Positions 1 to 8,275 of a DNA stretch of 64,000 nt are shown here, piece by piece. Source of the stretch: CAZWRN01 sp964636275 (GTDB lineage: Bacteria; Patescibacteriota; Microgenomatia; Daviesbacterales; UBA10151). Position numbers and translations under genes: made by a program. The stretch covers positions 62,001 to 126,000 of the forward strand of contig CAZWRN010000001.1 in assembly GCA_964636275.1 (NCBI GenBank), given 5' to 3'. The notes under the pieces were generated by a model. That model ran no database searches, was not told the DNA's origin, and worked only from the letters and a program-made list of their open reading frames with translations. Position 1 is the first letter of the stretch; each line of letters opens with the position of its first letter.

Positions 1-475
1 TGGTTACATAACTCACATTGATTTTTTTCTGATTATAGGTTGAAGGAAGTATTCCGCCATTTTTCCTTCTAAACCAGAAAGTGATATTTTCAGCATTTGT
101 TTCAATACTTTCTAGATTTGCTCCGGGAATTGTTGTTTTGATAGCTCCATTCATGATTATGATTCGGCGAAGTCCTTGTTGTTTCCATTCTTCAGCAGTG
201 ATTAATTCTGAAGGACGTAAATTTTCGATTTCGTCTTCTAGAAATTTACCTCCCACATTGTGAGATAAAAAAATAGCTGGTAAGTGTTCTATATAGACAG
301 GCCAACCCATTGAATCTGGAAATCTAGTTTCGGATAAAGCAGAGGGATCACTTAAAGTTCCATATTCTGTCCAGCGGCCAATGGTTCTACTAGGATTTTC
401 TCTCCAAACTCTAGCTCGAGAACTAAAATGACGATCGGCAGAGTCAGAATAGTCTCGGTCATTATCGAGGATCAT
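1..475 (-). CDS. Hypothetical protein, 3' end beyond window
   Basis: An open frame of about 158 codons runs from an ATG at 475 off the left edge, so only the N-terminal part is seen. It begins MILDNDRDYSDSADRHFSSR and is rich in Arg, Asn and Trp; I recognise no domain. Its ATG overlaps the TGA of tsaD (ATGA), a layout typical of translational coupling, so it probably sits downstream of tsaD in one transcript. The small plus-strand frame over the same bases is taken as a shadow. Function unknown. Confidence 0.6.
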   Translation of the reverse strand, partial: MILDNDRDYSDSADRHFSSRARVWRENPSRTIGRWTEYGTLSDPSALSETRFPDSMGWPVYIEHLPAIFLSHNVGGKFLEDEIENLRPSELITAEEWKQQGLRRIIIMNGAIKTTIPGANLESIETNAENITFWFRRKNGGILPSTYNQKKINVSYVT

Positions 476-1641
476 AGTGTTAGATTTGGATCTGCCTGTA
501 ATTGTATAATATTATCTATGGGTTTTGCAAAAAAAGCTGCTGAGGCAATCATAGCGGCGTTGTCGCCGCAATATTTGAGATTGGGGAAATGAATGGTAGC
601 TTCCAGCTTTGAGCTTTTAGCTTCAAGTGTTAGTTGGTCGCGGAGTTTTTGATTAGCAGAGACTCCTCCCCCGACGATAATTGTCGAAACATTGTTTTCC
701 CGAGCAGCTTTGATAGTTTTTTTTACTAAAGATTTGACGATAGTATTTTCCAGGGTTGCACACAGATCTTTGGCTTCTTGGGTATCATTTTCAATATTTT
801 TTTCTTTAACTAGATTGAGAAAGGCTGTTTTAAGACCAGAAAAAGAGAAATCAAAATCATGTGAGTTACTCATTGGTAAAGGCAGAGTAAATTTTTTTGG
901 ATTTCCTTCTTTAGCTAGCTGGGAGATCTTGGGGCCACCCGGATAGGGATAGCCCAAAAGCCGGGCACATTTATCAAAACATTCACCTGCAGCATCATCT
1001 CTGGTGCCGCCAATATATAAATATTTGTTATGGGATTTGAACAAAACCAGATCGGTGTGACCTCCAGAAACGAGTAGACCGATACAGGGGAATTCAGGTT
1101 CTTTCCAGTTACCGGTTTTCGGTTGTCTGTTATCAGAATTAAGTTGATCAGTTATCGGTTTATCAGTTTTAGAAACAGACTGACCGACAACAGATAGACT
1201 TTCACCTGAAAACTGATGACTGAAAACTGATGACTGACTAATCCAGTTAGCATAGTAATGACCTATGAGATGATTGATAGGCAATAGTGGCTTATTCCAG
1301 GCTAGTGCCAGAGTCTTGGCTGTTTCGACTCCGACGAGTAAAGAACCGATTAAACCAGGTCCATAGGTTACTGCTATAGCATCTATCTGACTGATTTGTT
1401 GTGTCAATGTCTCAGTAGGAAACGCTTGAGATAATGCCTCTTTTAATACAGGGATCATGGCTTTTACCTGCTCTCTGGCTGCCTGTTCTGGGATGATTCC
1501 GCCAAATTTAGCCTGTATTTCGGCTGAGGAAGCTATAACACTGGATAAGACTACTATTTCATCGCCGGTTTTTTTTAATATTGCGGCAGCTGTTTCGTCA
1601 CAGGATGTTTCAATGCCGAGAATTATCTTAAAGTCATTCAT
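472..1641 (-). CDS. tsaD: tRNA N6-adenosine threonylcarbamoyltransferase TsaD
   Basis: TsaD transfers the threonylcarbamoyl group from TC-AMP to A37 of ANN-decoding tRNAs, working with TsaB and TsaE in the cytoplasm. Seen here: the N-terminal GIETSCDETAAAI phosphate-binding motif (about residues 9-21), the metal-binding HLIGH motif (124-128), VSGGHTDL (about 191-198), and the C-terminal GGGVSANQKLR and YCGDNAAMIA segments. At 389 residues it is longer than the usual 330-350. The excess is a Ser/Gln/Thr-rich insertion at residues about 136-179, between the HxxGH helix and the VSGGHT strand, encoded by heptad-repeat DNA. All visible catalytic motifs are intact, so I expect a functional enzyme. 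Confidence 0.95.
   Translation of the reverse strand: MNDFKIILGIETSCDETAAAILKKTGDEIVVLSSVIASSAEIQAKFGGIIPEQAAREQVKAMIPVLKEALSQAFPTETLTQQISQIDAIAVTYGPGLIGSLLVGVETAKTLALAWNKPLLPINHLIGHYYANWISQSSVFSHQFSGESLSVVGQSVSKTDKPITDQLNSDNRQPKTGNWKEPEFPCIGLLVSGGHTDLVLFKSHNKYLYIGGTRDDAAGECFDKCARLLGYPYPGGPKISQLAKEGNPKKFTLPLPMSNSHDFDFSFSGLKTAFLNLVKEKNIENDTQEAKDLCATLENTIVKSLVKKTIKAARENNVSTIIVGGGVSANQKLRDQLTLEAKSSKLEATIHFPNLKYCGDNAAMIASAAFFAKPIDNIIQLQADPNLTL
1105..1236. repeat. Heptad-repeat element inserted in frame within tsaD
   Basis: The DNA has a clear period of 7. On the minus strand it reads as units ACCGGTT, TTCGGTT, TGATCAG, TATCGGT in one half and CTGAAAA, CTGATGA, CTGAAAA, CTGATGA in the other. The two halves are roughly inverted copies (AACTGAT versus ATCAGTT), so the segment could fold as a long imperfect hairpin. 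It accounts for about 44 extra codons in a TsaD loop. Confidence 0.75.
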
Positions 1642-1649
1642 AGCGTAAG

Positions 1650-1810
1650 TTTAAAGCGTAAAGCATGAAGGGTAAAGGGTGAAGTTCATTAGTTTAATTT
1701 CTAAGTCCTCTAACTTCTAATATCTAAACAAATACCAAAATAAAAATATCAAAATTTTAGAAATTGAGATTTAATAATTGTTTAGGTCAATTAGGAATTA
1801 GTAATTAGAA
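1650..1810. repeat. Intergenic heptad-repeat inverted pair
   Basis: The gap between thpR and tsaD starts with AAGCGTA/AAGCATG/AAGGGTA-type units. It continues with CTTCTAA-type units (about 1695-1728) that are inverted relative to AATTAGG/AATTAGT/AATTAGA units at about 1785-1808. No gene is seen. A tsaD promoter may lie in it, but no clear -35/-10 pair stands out. Confidence 0.6.
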
Positions 1811-1813
1811 ATT

Positions 1814-2371
1814 CTAGATCAGCTTTATCTCTGCCAAGGTGTTGTGCTGATGGAAAGAGTGATCTGGGACGGACTCAAAGAGCTTGATTGAATCCACTTT
1901 GATAGGGTCAAAATCGATCTGTTCAATCTTTTCAAATTCAGCTTCCTGAAAAGGGGTGATTTCAAAATTGTTGATCTTTCCTAAAGCAATGTGAGGTATA
2001 AACCTTCTATCATCGACATCCATACCGAGTTTTTCTATCCCGTCTTTGATACGGTGCCTGAGTAAAAAGAGTTTATCTATCTCGCCTTTAACACCAATCC
2101 AGATCACTTTGGCGGTGTGTAATTGAGGAAAGCCGTCAATATAACCAGGAGTGACAGAAAAAGGCGGAATGTCTCTGGTGGCTTCTGTCATTATTTCTAT
2201 TAAAGGGTCTTTCATATCATCGGGCTGTTCGCCAACAAAAGCGATTGTTAAATGAAACTTATCTGGATCCTGCGGTTTAAAGTCCGGGACTAAGTCGATA
2301 ATTTTTTGCTGAGCCATATGAAGCTCCTGTTTGCTATTTTCTGGGATTTCCAGAGAGATAAAAAAACGCAT
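1814..2371 (-). CDS. thpR: RNA 2',3'-cyclic phosphodiesterase (2H, LigT/ThpR family)
   Basis: Members of this 2H phosphoesterase family open 2',3'-cyclic phosphates on RNA or nucleotides and can join 2'-5' ends in vitro. The protein starts MRFFISLEIPE, the usual family opening, and is 185 residues, the expected length. The first catalytic motif HLTI is at residues 40-43. The second reads HIAL at 127-130, with Ala where most members have Thr or Ser. The C-terminal VDSIKLFES fits the family. It lies upstream of tsaD on the same strand. The family assignment is firm; the physiological substrate is unknown. Confidence 0.88.
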   Translation of the reverse strand: MRFFISLEIPENSKQELHMAQQKIIDLVPDFKPQDPDKFHLTIAFVGEQPDDMKDPLIEIMTEATRDIPPFSVTPGYIDGFPQLHTAKVIWIGVKGEIDKLFLLRHRIKDGIEKLGMDVDDRRFIPHIALGKINNFEITPFQEAEFEKIEQIDFDPIKVDSIKLFESVPDHSFHQHNTLAEIKLI

Positions 2372-2375
2372 AGAA

Positions 2376-2408
2376 TTAGTTTAGAGCGTTTAGCCTTTAG
2401 CGTAAAGT
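2376..2408. repeat. Short heptad-repeat tract
   Basis: Units TTAGAGC, GTTTAGC, CTTTAGC and GTAAAGT run with period 7 in the divergent gap before the next gene. They belong to the same word family as the AAGCGTA tracts at about 1655 and 48260. Confidence 0.55.
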
Positions 2409-2420
2409 GGAGGTTTGGTG

Positions 2421-2426
2421 TATAGT
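2421..2426 (+). promoter_or_regulatory. Probable -10 box, leaderless start
   Basis: TATAGT lies 7 bases before the ATG at 2434, which puts the transcription start on or next to the start codon. No clear -35 is seen. This favours the ATG at 2434 over an in-frame GTG upstream at 2407, which would lie before the promoter. Confidence 0.5.
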
Positions 2427-2433
2427 TGTTTTT

Positions 2434-2874
2434 ATGAAAATTGAAACAATTACCCTTTGTTCCAGTGCATCGATGTATGAAAAATTGATCCTGATTGAAA
2501 AAGAGCTGTTGAAAGTGGGTTTTAAGGTGTTGGTTCCCTTGAGTGCTAGGAAGATGGAGGAAAAAGGGGATTTTTCTATGACAGGAAAAAAAGCCTGGTT
2601 AAAAGACCCTAATTTATTTTATCACAAAAAAGCTTTAATGGATGCGCATTTTAAAAAAGTTGAAGCAGGTGATGCAGTTTTGGTGGTGAATATGGATAAA
2701 GGAGATATTAATGGTTACATTGGAGGGAATGTCCTGATGGAGATGATGTTGGCCTATTGGCTAAAGAAACCGATCTATATATGGAAGCAAGTGGAACCAG
2801 AGAATCCTTTTTATGAGGAAATATTGGGAATGAATGTACAGTTTTTAAATGAAGACTTAACTAACCTTCTTTAG
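2434..2874 (+). CDS. Nucleoside 2-deoxyribosyltransferase-like protein
   Basis: This 146-residue protein has the look of the nucleoside deoxyribosyltransferase/TIR-like Rossmann group. It opens with a strand (KIETITLCSSASM), has a central GDAVLVVNMDKGDINGYIG segment, then an amphipathic helix (NVLMEMMLAYWLKKPIYIW) like that carrying the catalytic Glu in NDT proteins. Similar small proteins are common in Patescibacteria and are usually left as hypothetical. It may hydrolyse or transfer a nucleoside or nucleotide base; substrate and activity are inference. Its 3' end overlaps the convergent VanW gene by 14 bases. Confidence 0.65.
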   Translation: MKIETITLCSSASMYEKLILIEKELLKVGFKVLVPLSARKMEEKGDFSMTGKKAWLKDPNLFYHKKALMDAHFKKVEAGDAVLVVNMDKGDINGYIGGNVLMEMMLAYWLKKPIYIWKQVEPENPFYEEILGMNVQFLNEDLTNLL

Positions 2875-4672
2875 TTCCTACCAGATAAACTGCTTGCCAA
2901 GGACGGTAGTTGGAGCGGAAGGTGTCGTTGTAAAGTGTTTGTCCGGCGCGTTCAACTTTTCGGGTAAAGACTACATTGGCTCCATTGGCTGCCCAGTCAA
3001 CTTGTTTGACGGTGCCTTTGGGTAAAGTGGGATCATCTTGTCTGAGTTCAGGTGGAGCCGGAGTGACACTGGTGATGACTGGAGTAGAGACCGTTGCCAC
3101 CCGACCGTCTGAAGTACCATAAAAATCGATTGTCAGACTGGTACCAACTACTTTGGCCTGGATCAGGATGTAGTGAGCGGTATCGTTTTTAAATTTAAAA
3201 TCTACCGTAGGCGAAAAAATAGTGGCATCGATTCCAGGCGGATAGCCTTGTTCATAATAACCGACTCGGTAAGCATGAGCGACTCGGTTGGTGATCTGGA
3301 CACCGGCATTTAAAGCGGCGCGAAAGATAGTGGTGGATACCTGGCAAACACCCCCGCCATCATCTAGTACAGTGCGTCCACTTTTGATGACATAGGCTTG
3401 TTTGTATCCACTGGCGGCGGATATATCTCCCACTGTATTTACAAAAGAAAATTCTTCTCCTGGTGCGACGAGCACACCATTAATTCGAGCAGCGGCCAGT
3501 CCGACATTGTAGATACGTCCTTCTATTGATCCAGCAAAGTTGGATTGCCCTCGGCCAATCAGCTCTTTAATACCGTAGTCGTTGACTAGCTGATTTTTAG
3601 GATGAGTGATCTCCACCGGTAATTCGATCAGTTGTTTATTGCTGGTCAAAAGTGCTTCATTGAGCCTGTCGATAGCAAGAGGGATGTTCAAAGTCTGACC
3701 TTCGACTGGTGGTTGGAACTCTTTGATTTTTGGTCTATTTGGATCGGCGGTGTTCTCAACAGAAAAAAGAGGTTCTTGCGATGGTCGATCAATTGAAGTG
3801 GCGATGGTTTTAAAGTAATTGGTTACTTTTTGATGGTTCAGAGTGAGAGTGGTATCTGTTAGGTTTTGTTCGCCAATCTCTACAGACTCAATAATAATAG
3901 GTTGTCCAGCCAAATTGATGGATGCTAGTGTTGGCTGAGAAGACTGCATATCTATCAGGTTGACCAGATCATTTATAGTCAAAGTATAGACTTTGTCTTT
4001 AAAAGTTAGTTGGAGTGGTTGGAGTTTGATCTCATCGAGTCGTTTTTTTATTTTTAGAGCTGTTTCATAGGATAGCCGAGGTGGTGCTGATCTGACTTGA
4101 ATCTGATCACTGATCATCTGATCTCCGTTCATAAAATTAGTAATTTGCCTTTTGAGTGCTGTTTCATCGAATTCGAGTCCGGATTGAGACGGTGTGACAA
4201 CTATTTGTTCACCATCGACTTTGATTTGTGAATCAATTGGTGGTTGATTGAGTTTGGTTGAGATTTGTTGAAGTTTGAAATCAAAAGATGGTTTATAACT
4301 GACTTCTATTTCGACAGTTTTTGGTGGAAAATATAGTTTTTGGTGACCATAAGTAAAAGCCTCAGCCAAGGCTCCCTGACTATCAATAAGTATGTCTTCG
4401 GATGCCAGCTGGATCATCAGATCTTCGGTATCTGTGGCATATCTAAATTGAGATTTTTGGTTTAAACGATCTTTAAAGGTTTGATCTATTTTAGATTTAG
4501 CTTGGGGGATGGTGAGAAATGATACATCAACGCCGGCTATTTTGACGCCGGGATACATTTTATCAAACAAAAAAAGCCAGCTTACCACTAGTAAAAAAAT
4601 TACCCCTAAGATACTAATCAAAATATAACCGAAAATAGGTACAAAATGGTTGTTTTTTTTCTGTTTGCTCAT
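2861..4672 (-). CDS. VanW-family protein with peptidoglycan-binding-like repeats
   Basis: A 603-residue surface protein anchored by one N-terminal membrane helix (about residues 11-33). The long central part alternates strands and helices as in the putative peptidoglycan-binding domains (PG_binding_4 type) that precede VanW. The C-terminal third is a typical VanW domain: NVGLAAARINGVLVAPGEEF, then the GGGVCQVSTTIFRAALNAG signature and HAYRVGYYEQGYPPGIDATI. VanW proteins go with the Gram-positive-type cell surface, but their reaction is not known. It converges on the NDT-like gene and is divergent from the solute-binding protein gene. Confidence 0.9.
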   Translation of the reverse strand: MSKQKKNNHFVPIFGYILISILGVIFLLVVSWLFLFDKMYPGVKIAGVDVSFLTIPQAKSKIDQTFKDRLNQKSQFRYATDTEDLMIQLASEDILIDSQGALAEAFTYGHQKLYFPPKTVEIEVSYKPSFDFKLQQISTKLNQPPIDSQIKVDGEQIVVTPSQSGLEFDETALKRQITNFMNGDQMISDQIQVRSAPPRLSYETALKIKKRLDEIKLQPLQLTFKDKVYTLTINDLVNLIDMQSSQPTLASINLAGQPIIIESVEIGEQNLTDTTLTLNHQKVTNYFKTIATSIDRPSQEPLFSVENTADPNRPKIKEFQPPVEGQTLNIPLAIDRLNEALLTSNKQLIELPVEITHPKNQLVNDYGIKELIGRGQSNFAGSIEGRIYNVGLAAARINGVLVAPGEEFSFVNTVGDISAASGYKQAYVIKSGRTVLDDGGGVCQVSTTIFRAALNAGVQITNRVAHAYRVGYYEQGYPPGIDATIFSPTVDFKFKNDTAHYILIQAKVVGTSLTIDFYGTSDGRVATVSTPVITSVTPAPPELRQDDPTLPKGTVKQVDWAANGANVVFTRKVERAGQTLYNDTFRSNYRPWQAVYLVGTKEG

Positions 4673-4689
4673 GGCTGATATTGTAACAA

Positions 4690-4792
4690 ATTTAGAAGAT
4701 AGATGGTGGAGGGTAGAAGATCGGATTCGATAGTAGAATATAGAGATTAGCTTCTATTTTCCATCTTCCATATTCTACCACCATCTTCAATC
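4690..4792. repeat. Intergenic inverted heptad repeats
   Basis: Left arm units AGATGGT, GGAGGGT, AGAAGAT, TAGAATA and right arm units TCTTCCA, TATTCTA, CCACCATC run with period 7 and are inverted copies of each other (AGATGGTGG facing CCACCATCT). Together they form a long imperfect hairpin. The element fills the gap between two divergent genes, just upstream of the plus-strand -10 box. Confidence 0.75.
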
Positions 4793-4795
4793 CTC

Positions 4796-4801
4796 TATAA
4801 T
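4796..4801 (+). promoter_or_regulatory. -10 box of the solute-binding protein gene
   Basis: A consensus TATAAT ends 6 bases before the ATG at 4808, predicting a leaderless mRNA. The -35 region falls inside the inverted heptad repeat and no consensus is visible there. Confidence 0.6.
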
Positions 4802-4807
4802 AGATGT

Positions 4808-6211
4808 ATGTTTCGTTATCTGATCATCGGAGTGATTGCTTTTGCTATTTTATCGGCATTTTTATTTTGGAAATTCGGTCCTGATCTTTTTAAAAAAGAA
4901 GAACCCCCAACAGCTTCAGAACTGACTATTTGGGGTCTGTGGGAAGATGAATCCTTGCTCCAGCCGGCTTTTGAAGAGTACAAAAAGACCCACCCAAATT
5001 TAGTAATTAAATATGAGTATCAGTCTTCTTTAAACTACCGTTCACGAACTCAAACCAAAATAACTCAAGGCGAGGGGCCGGATATTTTGATGATTCATTC
5101 GACTTGGGTTCCAATGTTTTTGAAATCAAACTCTTTAGCAGCTGCGCCTGCTGAGGTAGTGCCGATGGCAGATTTTATGAAAGAGTTTAATCCAGTGGTA
5201 GTGGAAGACTTTACTAATTATAAAATGCTGGAAGATCAGATAAATCGTTCGCCAAATATTAAAGACAAAACGAAAGCTTTGCAGGAACAATTTGTTAAAA
5301 GTGGCAAAATCTATGGAATGCCCAGAGGTATCGATGGTCTGGCTTTGTATGTAAATATGGATATATTACAAAATATTGGAGGCCAAGTTCCTGTTACCTG
5401 GAATGAATTTAAAGATACAGCTTTTAAAGCCACTGTTGCACAAGATGGAGTCATTCAGACAAGTGGGGCAGCTATTGGTCTGACTGGAAATGTGGATCAT
5501 TGGTCGGATATATTAGGCCTTTTATTTAGCCAACAGCCAGGGGCCAATATTGCAGCTCCAAACGACCAAAATGGGGCTGATGTTGTAAAGTTTTATACCG
5601 ATTTTGTGCGCAATAAAGATATTAAAACCTGGGATAGTACAATGCCTCGGTCGACCGAGGCATTTGCATCAGGTAAAGTACTGTTTTATTTTGCTCCTTC
5701 ATGGCGGGCACATGAGCTGCGTCAATTAAATCCAAGTTTGAATTTTAAAATTTTCCCTGTTCCGCAGTTGGCAAGTAAAAAAGTAGCCTGGGCCAATTAC
5801 TGGGGATATGGAGTCTCTTCACAAAGTAAATTTCAGAAAGATGCCTGGGAAATGGTGAAATTTTTAACCGCCGCTAATACAGAAAGCTTACTTTATCAGC
5901 AGGCCTCTACTGCAGAAGATCGTTTGTTTGGTCTTCCTTATGCCAATGTGACACTACAACAGCAACTCCAAGCCGATCCTTTGGTCGGAGCATTTGTCTC
6001 TCAGGGGCCTTACTATAAATCATGGTATTTGTCCTCGGATACCAAGGATCAAGGAATTAATGATGAGATGATAAAATATTTTGAGGATGCGGTAAATGCA
6101 ACTGCGCAAGGAAGTGATCCCCGTGGTGCACTTGAAACGACAAAAAAAGGTGTTGACCAGATTTTAGATAAATATATCAACCCTTCGGCTGCATCACCAA
6201 GTCCAAAATAA
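4808..6211 (+). CDS. Extracellular solute-binding protein (ABC sugar-type, family 1)
   Basis: The 467-residue protein has an N-terminal hydrophobic anchor (about 4-24) without a lipobox Cys. A family 1 carbohydrate-binding periplasmic fold follows: ELTIWGLWEDESLLQPAFEE, then QGEGPDILMIHSTWVPMF, GKIYGMPRGIDGLALYVNMD, and SQSKFQKDAWEMVKFLTA near the end. Relatives deliver oligosaccharides to ABC permeases. No permease or ATPase gene is next to it, so either the transporter is elsewhere or this is an anchored binding protein with another role. The Ser/Pro tail (NPSAASPSPK) is disordered. The start is fixed by the TATAAT box. Confidence 0.85.
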   Translation: MFRYLIIGVIAFAILSAFLFWKFGPDLFKKEEPPTASELTIWGLWEDESLLQPAFEEYKKTHPNLVIKYEYQSSLNYRSRTQTKITQGEGPDILMIHSTWVPMFLKSNSLAAAPAEVVPMADFMKEFNPVVVEDFTNYKMLEDQINRSPNIKDKTKALQEQFVKSGKIYGMPRGIDGLALYVNMDILQNIGGQVPVTWNEFKDTAFKATVAQDGVIQTSGAAIGLTGNVDHWSDILGLLFSQQPGANIAAPNDQNGADVVKFYTDFVRNKDIKTWDSTMPRSTEAFASGKVLFYFAPSWRAHELRQLNPSLNFKIFPVPQLASKKVAWANYWGYGVSSQSKFQKDAWEMVKFLTAANTESLLYQQASTAEDRLFGLPYANVTLQQQLQADPLVGAFVSQGPYYKSWYLSSDTKDQGINDEMIKYFEDAVNATAQGSDPRGALETTKKGVDQILDKYINPSAASPSPK

Positions 6212-6227
6212 TATAATCCATAAAGGC

Positions 6228-6253
6228 TGATATATCATGGGTGATGTATATCA
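6228..6253. terminator. Imperfect inverted repeat between convergent genes
   Basis: TGATATA arms flank a CATGGGTGATG centre between the ends of the solute-binding protein gene and murB. There is no T-run on either side, so a two-way terminator role is only a guess. Confidence 0.3.
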
Positions 6254-6264
6254 AATAATTAGTA

Positions 6265-7209
6265 TCAACTGAGGGGTTGAAGATTGATGAACTGGACTTC
6301 AACATCTAGCCTGACTCCAAATTTTTCAAACACCTTTTCAGAATAATCCCGAGCGAGATTCCAAAAATCTTTAGCTGTGCCGTCTCCTAGATTGATAAAC
6401 AAATTGGCATGGTAGGGGGCAATTTGGATATTTCCCAGTTGGGCTCCTTTGGCTCCTACCATTTCTAAAAGTGTTCCTGCTGGAACTTTTCCATAAACTA
6501 TTTTCTCCTCAGGTATTTTTGATTTAGCTTCTGGTGATAGTTCACTGGCGACAATATTTTTGAAGAAACTGCCTGGACACATGATTCCCGGAGGGTATTT
6601 GGCTTCGCGTTTTTTGATGGTTTCAGCTGATTCCTGAGTTAATTGATCAGTATTGCCAGGTGTTAAGACTATTTCAATCTCCAAAATATATTCATCAGAA
6701 AAATAATAAGCGTTGGATTTTGCTTTTTTAAAATAGCTATCCCGATAACCAAACAGACATTCATCTTTGGAAGAGGTGATGGTTTCTTTTTTAATCCGGT
6801 TGTACCAGAGGACTTTAGTCAGATGATCTGAGATGGATTGGCCATAGGCGCCAGCGTTTCCATAAATAGCGCCACCAATAGTGCCTGGAATCCCAGCTAG
6901 TTTTTCTAATCCGGCCAGCCCATGTTGATTGGCGTAGTCGACTGCTTCCTGTAAAAGAGTACCACTTTTTATTTTGAGTGTATTTCCAGATTGTTCGATC
7001 CCTTTGATGTCATTTTTGATGATGACAGAATCACTGCCTTCATCTGAGCAGAGTAAATTGCTGCCCGAACCGATCATGACAATCAAATTTTTCTCGGCGA
7101 TTTCTGAAGTGACAGTTTCGATGAGTTGTTGGGCTGATGAAACAGAGATGACTTTTTTGACCGGACCGCCGATATGAAGAGTGGTCAGCTCTTTGAGATT
7201 TTGGGTCAT
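6265..7209 (-). CDS. murB: UDP-N-acetylenolpyruvoylglucosamine reductase MurB
   Basis: MurB reduces UDP-GlcNAc-enolpyruvate to UDP-MurNAc using NADPH and FAD, the second committed step of peptidoglycan synthesis. Seen in this 314-residue protein: the FAD-binding segments LTTLHIGGPV (9-18) and IGSGSNLLCSDEG (46-58), AGIPGTIGGAIYGNAGAYG (105-123), GYRDSYFK (about 154-161), and CPGSFFKN (211-218), where Ser214 is the expected proton donor. The C-terminal AKGAQLGNIQIAPYHANLF matches the family. The catalytic set looks complete. It is divergent from the nucleotidyltransferase gene. Confidence 0.95.
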   Translation of the reverse strand: MTQNLKELTTLHIGGPVKKVISVSSAQQLIETVTSEIAEKNLIVMIGSGSNLLCSDEGSDSVIIKNDIKGIEQSGNTLKIKSGTLLQEAVDYANQHGLAGLEKLAGIPGTIGGAIYGNAGAYGQSISDHLTKVLWYNRIKKETITSSKDECLFGYRDSYFKKAKSNAYYFSDEYILEIEIVLTPGNTDQLTQESAETIKKREAKYPPGIMCPGSFFKNIVASELSPEAKSKIPEEKIVYGKVPAGTLLEMVGAKGAQLGNIQIAPYHANLFINLGDGTAKDFWNLARDYSEKVFEKFGVRLDVEVQFINLQPLS

Positions 7210-7306
7210 GTATGAATTGTATCACTTCAGATTGATCATATGGTATAAACAGACTGTAGATGATGGGAAATTGAGGATAGATATATTTTCTGTTGTCGAT
7301 TTTCTT

Positions 7307-8173
7307 ATGGAAAAGGCAATTTTAAAAACACTGGTTTACGCTGATTTATTTGACTATCCTTTACTCGCCCAGGAAATTCATAAATGGCTGATAGGCCGGC
7401 AATCCAGTATAGAACAGGTCGATAAAATCCTTATCAGGTTAGTAAAAAATAAAAAGATAGGTTTCAAAAAAGGAGTTTATTTTTTAAAAAATCGATCAAA
7501 GCTGGCGGATATCCGGCATGAAAGGGAGGTCATCTCACAGAAGTACTATCAGAAAGCGGTATGGGTAGCCAGACTTTTTAAGATCGTCCCCTGGATTCAG
7601 TTGGTTGGTATTTCTGGTAGTTTGGCTTTGCGCAATGCAGATAAAAAAGCGGATATCGATCTGTTTGTTATAACCAGAAGAAAAAGAGTTTGGTTGTCCA
7701 GGTTACTTTCCGCATTTATTTTAGAGTTGCTGGGCGTGAGGCGAGCCCGTGAGGCTTCAGTGACAGAGAGTGCTGGTAAAATCTGTCTTAATTTGCTGAT
7801 TTCCGAAGACGCTATGCTTCAGTCCACCCACAATTTATATATCGCTCACGAAGTATTGCAGATGAAAGTATTATGGGAAAGACAAAAAACATACCAGCGA
7901 TTTTTAGAAGCCAATGAATGGGCGTTTGAATTTTTACCAAACTGGATTGGGATGACTGCGGTAGAAAAAAAGATTGGCAAAGGGATTAAAAAACAGTGGC
8001 GTTTTTTTGATTGGTTGGAATATTTAGTTGAGGTATTGCAAAGAAGATATATGGGGCGGGTGTTGAGGGAGGAGAAGGTTGGTCATCAGATGGCCTATTT
8101 TCACCCCGATGATGCAGGTGAATGGGTGATGAGGGAATATAGTAAAAAAATTATAAAGTATAAAGTATTATAA
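7307..8173 (+). CDS. Nucleotidyltransferase-fold protein with N-terminal winged-helix-like domain
   Basis: I start this at ATG 7307, giving 288 residues; an in-frame start upstream would overlap the murB start and encode unlikely sequence. Residues about 5-65 look like a winged helix (KTLVYADLFDYPLLAQEIHKWL, then a basic wing). They are followed by a Pol-beta-type nucleotidyltransferase signature: GISGSLALRNADKKADIDLF, i.e. GS then DxD. Such proteins occur widely in Patescibacteria without assigned substrate. It could nucleotidylate a sugar, protein or RNA; nothing nearby decides. The C-terminal part is helical and basic. Confidence 0.6.
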   Translation: MEKAILKTLVYADLFDYPLLAQEIHKWLIGRQSSIEQVDKILIRLVKNKKIGFKKGVYFLKNRSKLADIRHEREVISQKYYQKAVWVARLFKIVPWIQLVGISGSLALRNADKKADIDLFVITRRKRVWLSRLLSAFILELLGVRRAREASVTESAGKICLNLLISEDAMLQSTHNLYIAHEVLQMKVLWERQKTYQRFLEANEWAFEFLPNWIGMTAVEKKIGKGIKKQWRFFDWLEYLVEVLQRRYMGRVLREEKVGHQMAYFHPDDAGEWVMREYSKKIIKYKVL

Positions 8174-8272
8174 AGTATAAAGTATAAAGTATAAGCGAAG
8201 CTTTCATGCTCCGCATATAAAGTATAAAACGGAGTTGCTAGGTTTTATAATTTAGACTTTATCCTTTATCAT
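8150..8272. repeat. AAAGTAT heptad array and inverted partner
   Basis: Nearly perfect AAAGTAT units run through the 3' end of the upstream gene. After a short hairpin-like spacer (GAAGCTTTCATGCTCCG), units inverted to them follow (TTTATAA, GACTTTATCCTTTATC). The element lies between convergent genes and may serve as a transcription barrier; that role is inferred. Confidence 0.75.
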
Positions 8273-8275
8273 TTC

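Noticed and set aside
81..263. A 60-residue plus-strand frame at the left edge
   Set aside because: It lies opposite a longer open minus-strand frame coupled to tsaD by an ATGA overlap, and has no promoter or start signal.
4690..4792. Insertion sequence or MITE
   Set aside because: No transposase, no target duplications and different words at each locus; facing heptad arms explain the inverted repeats better.
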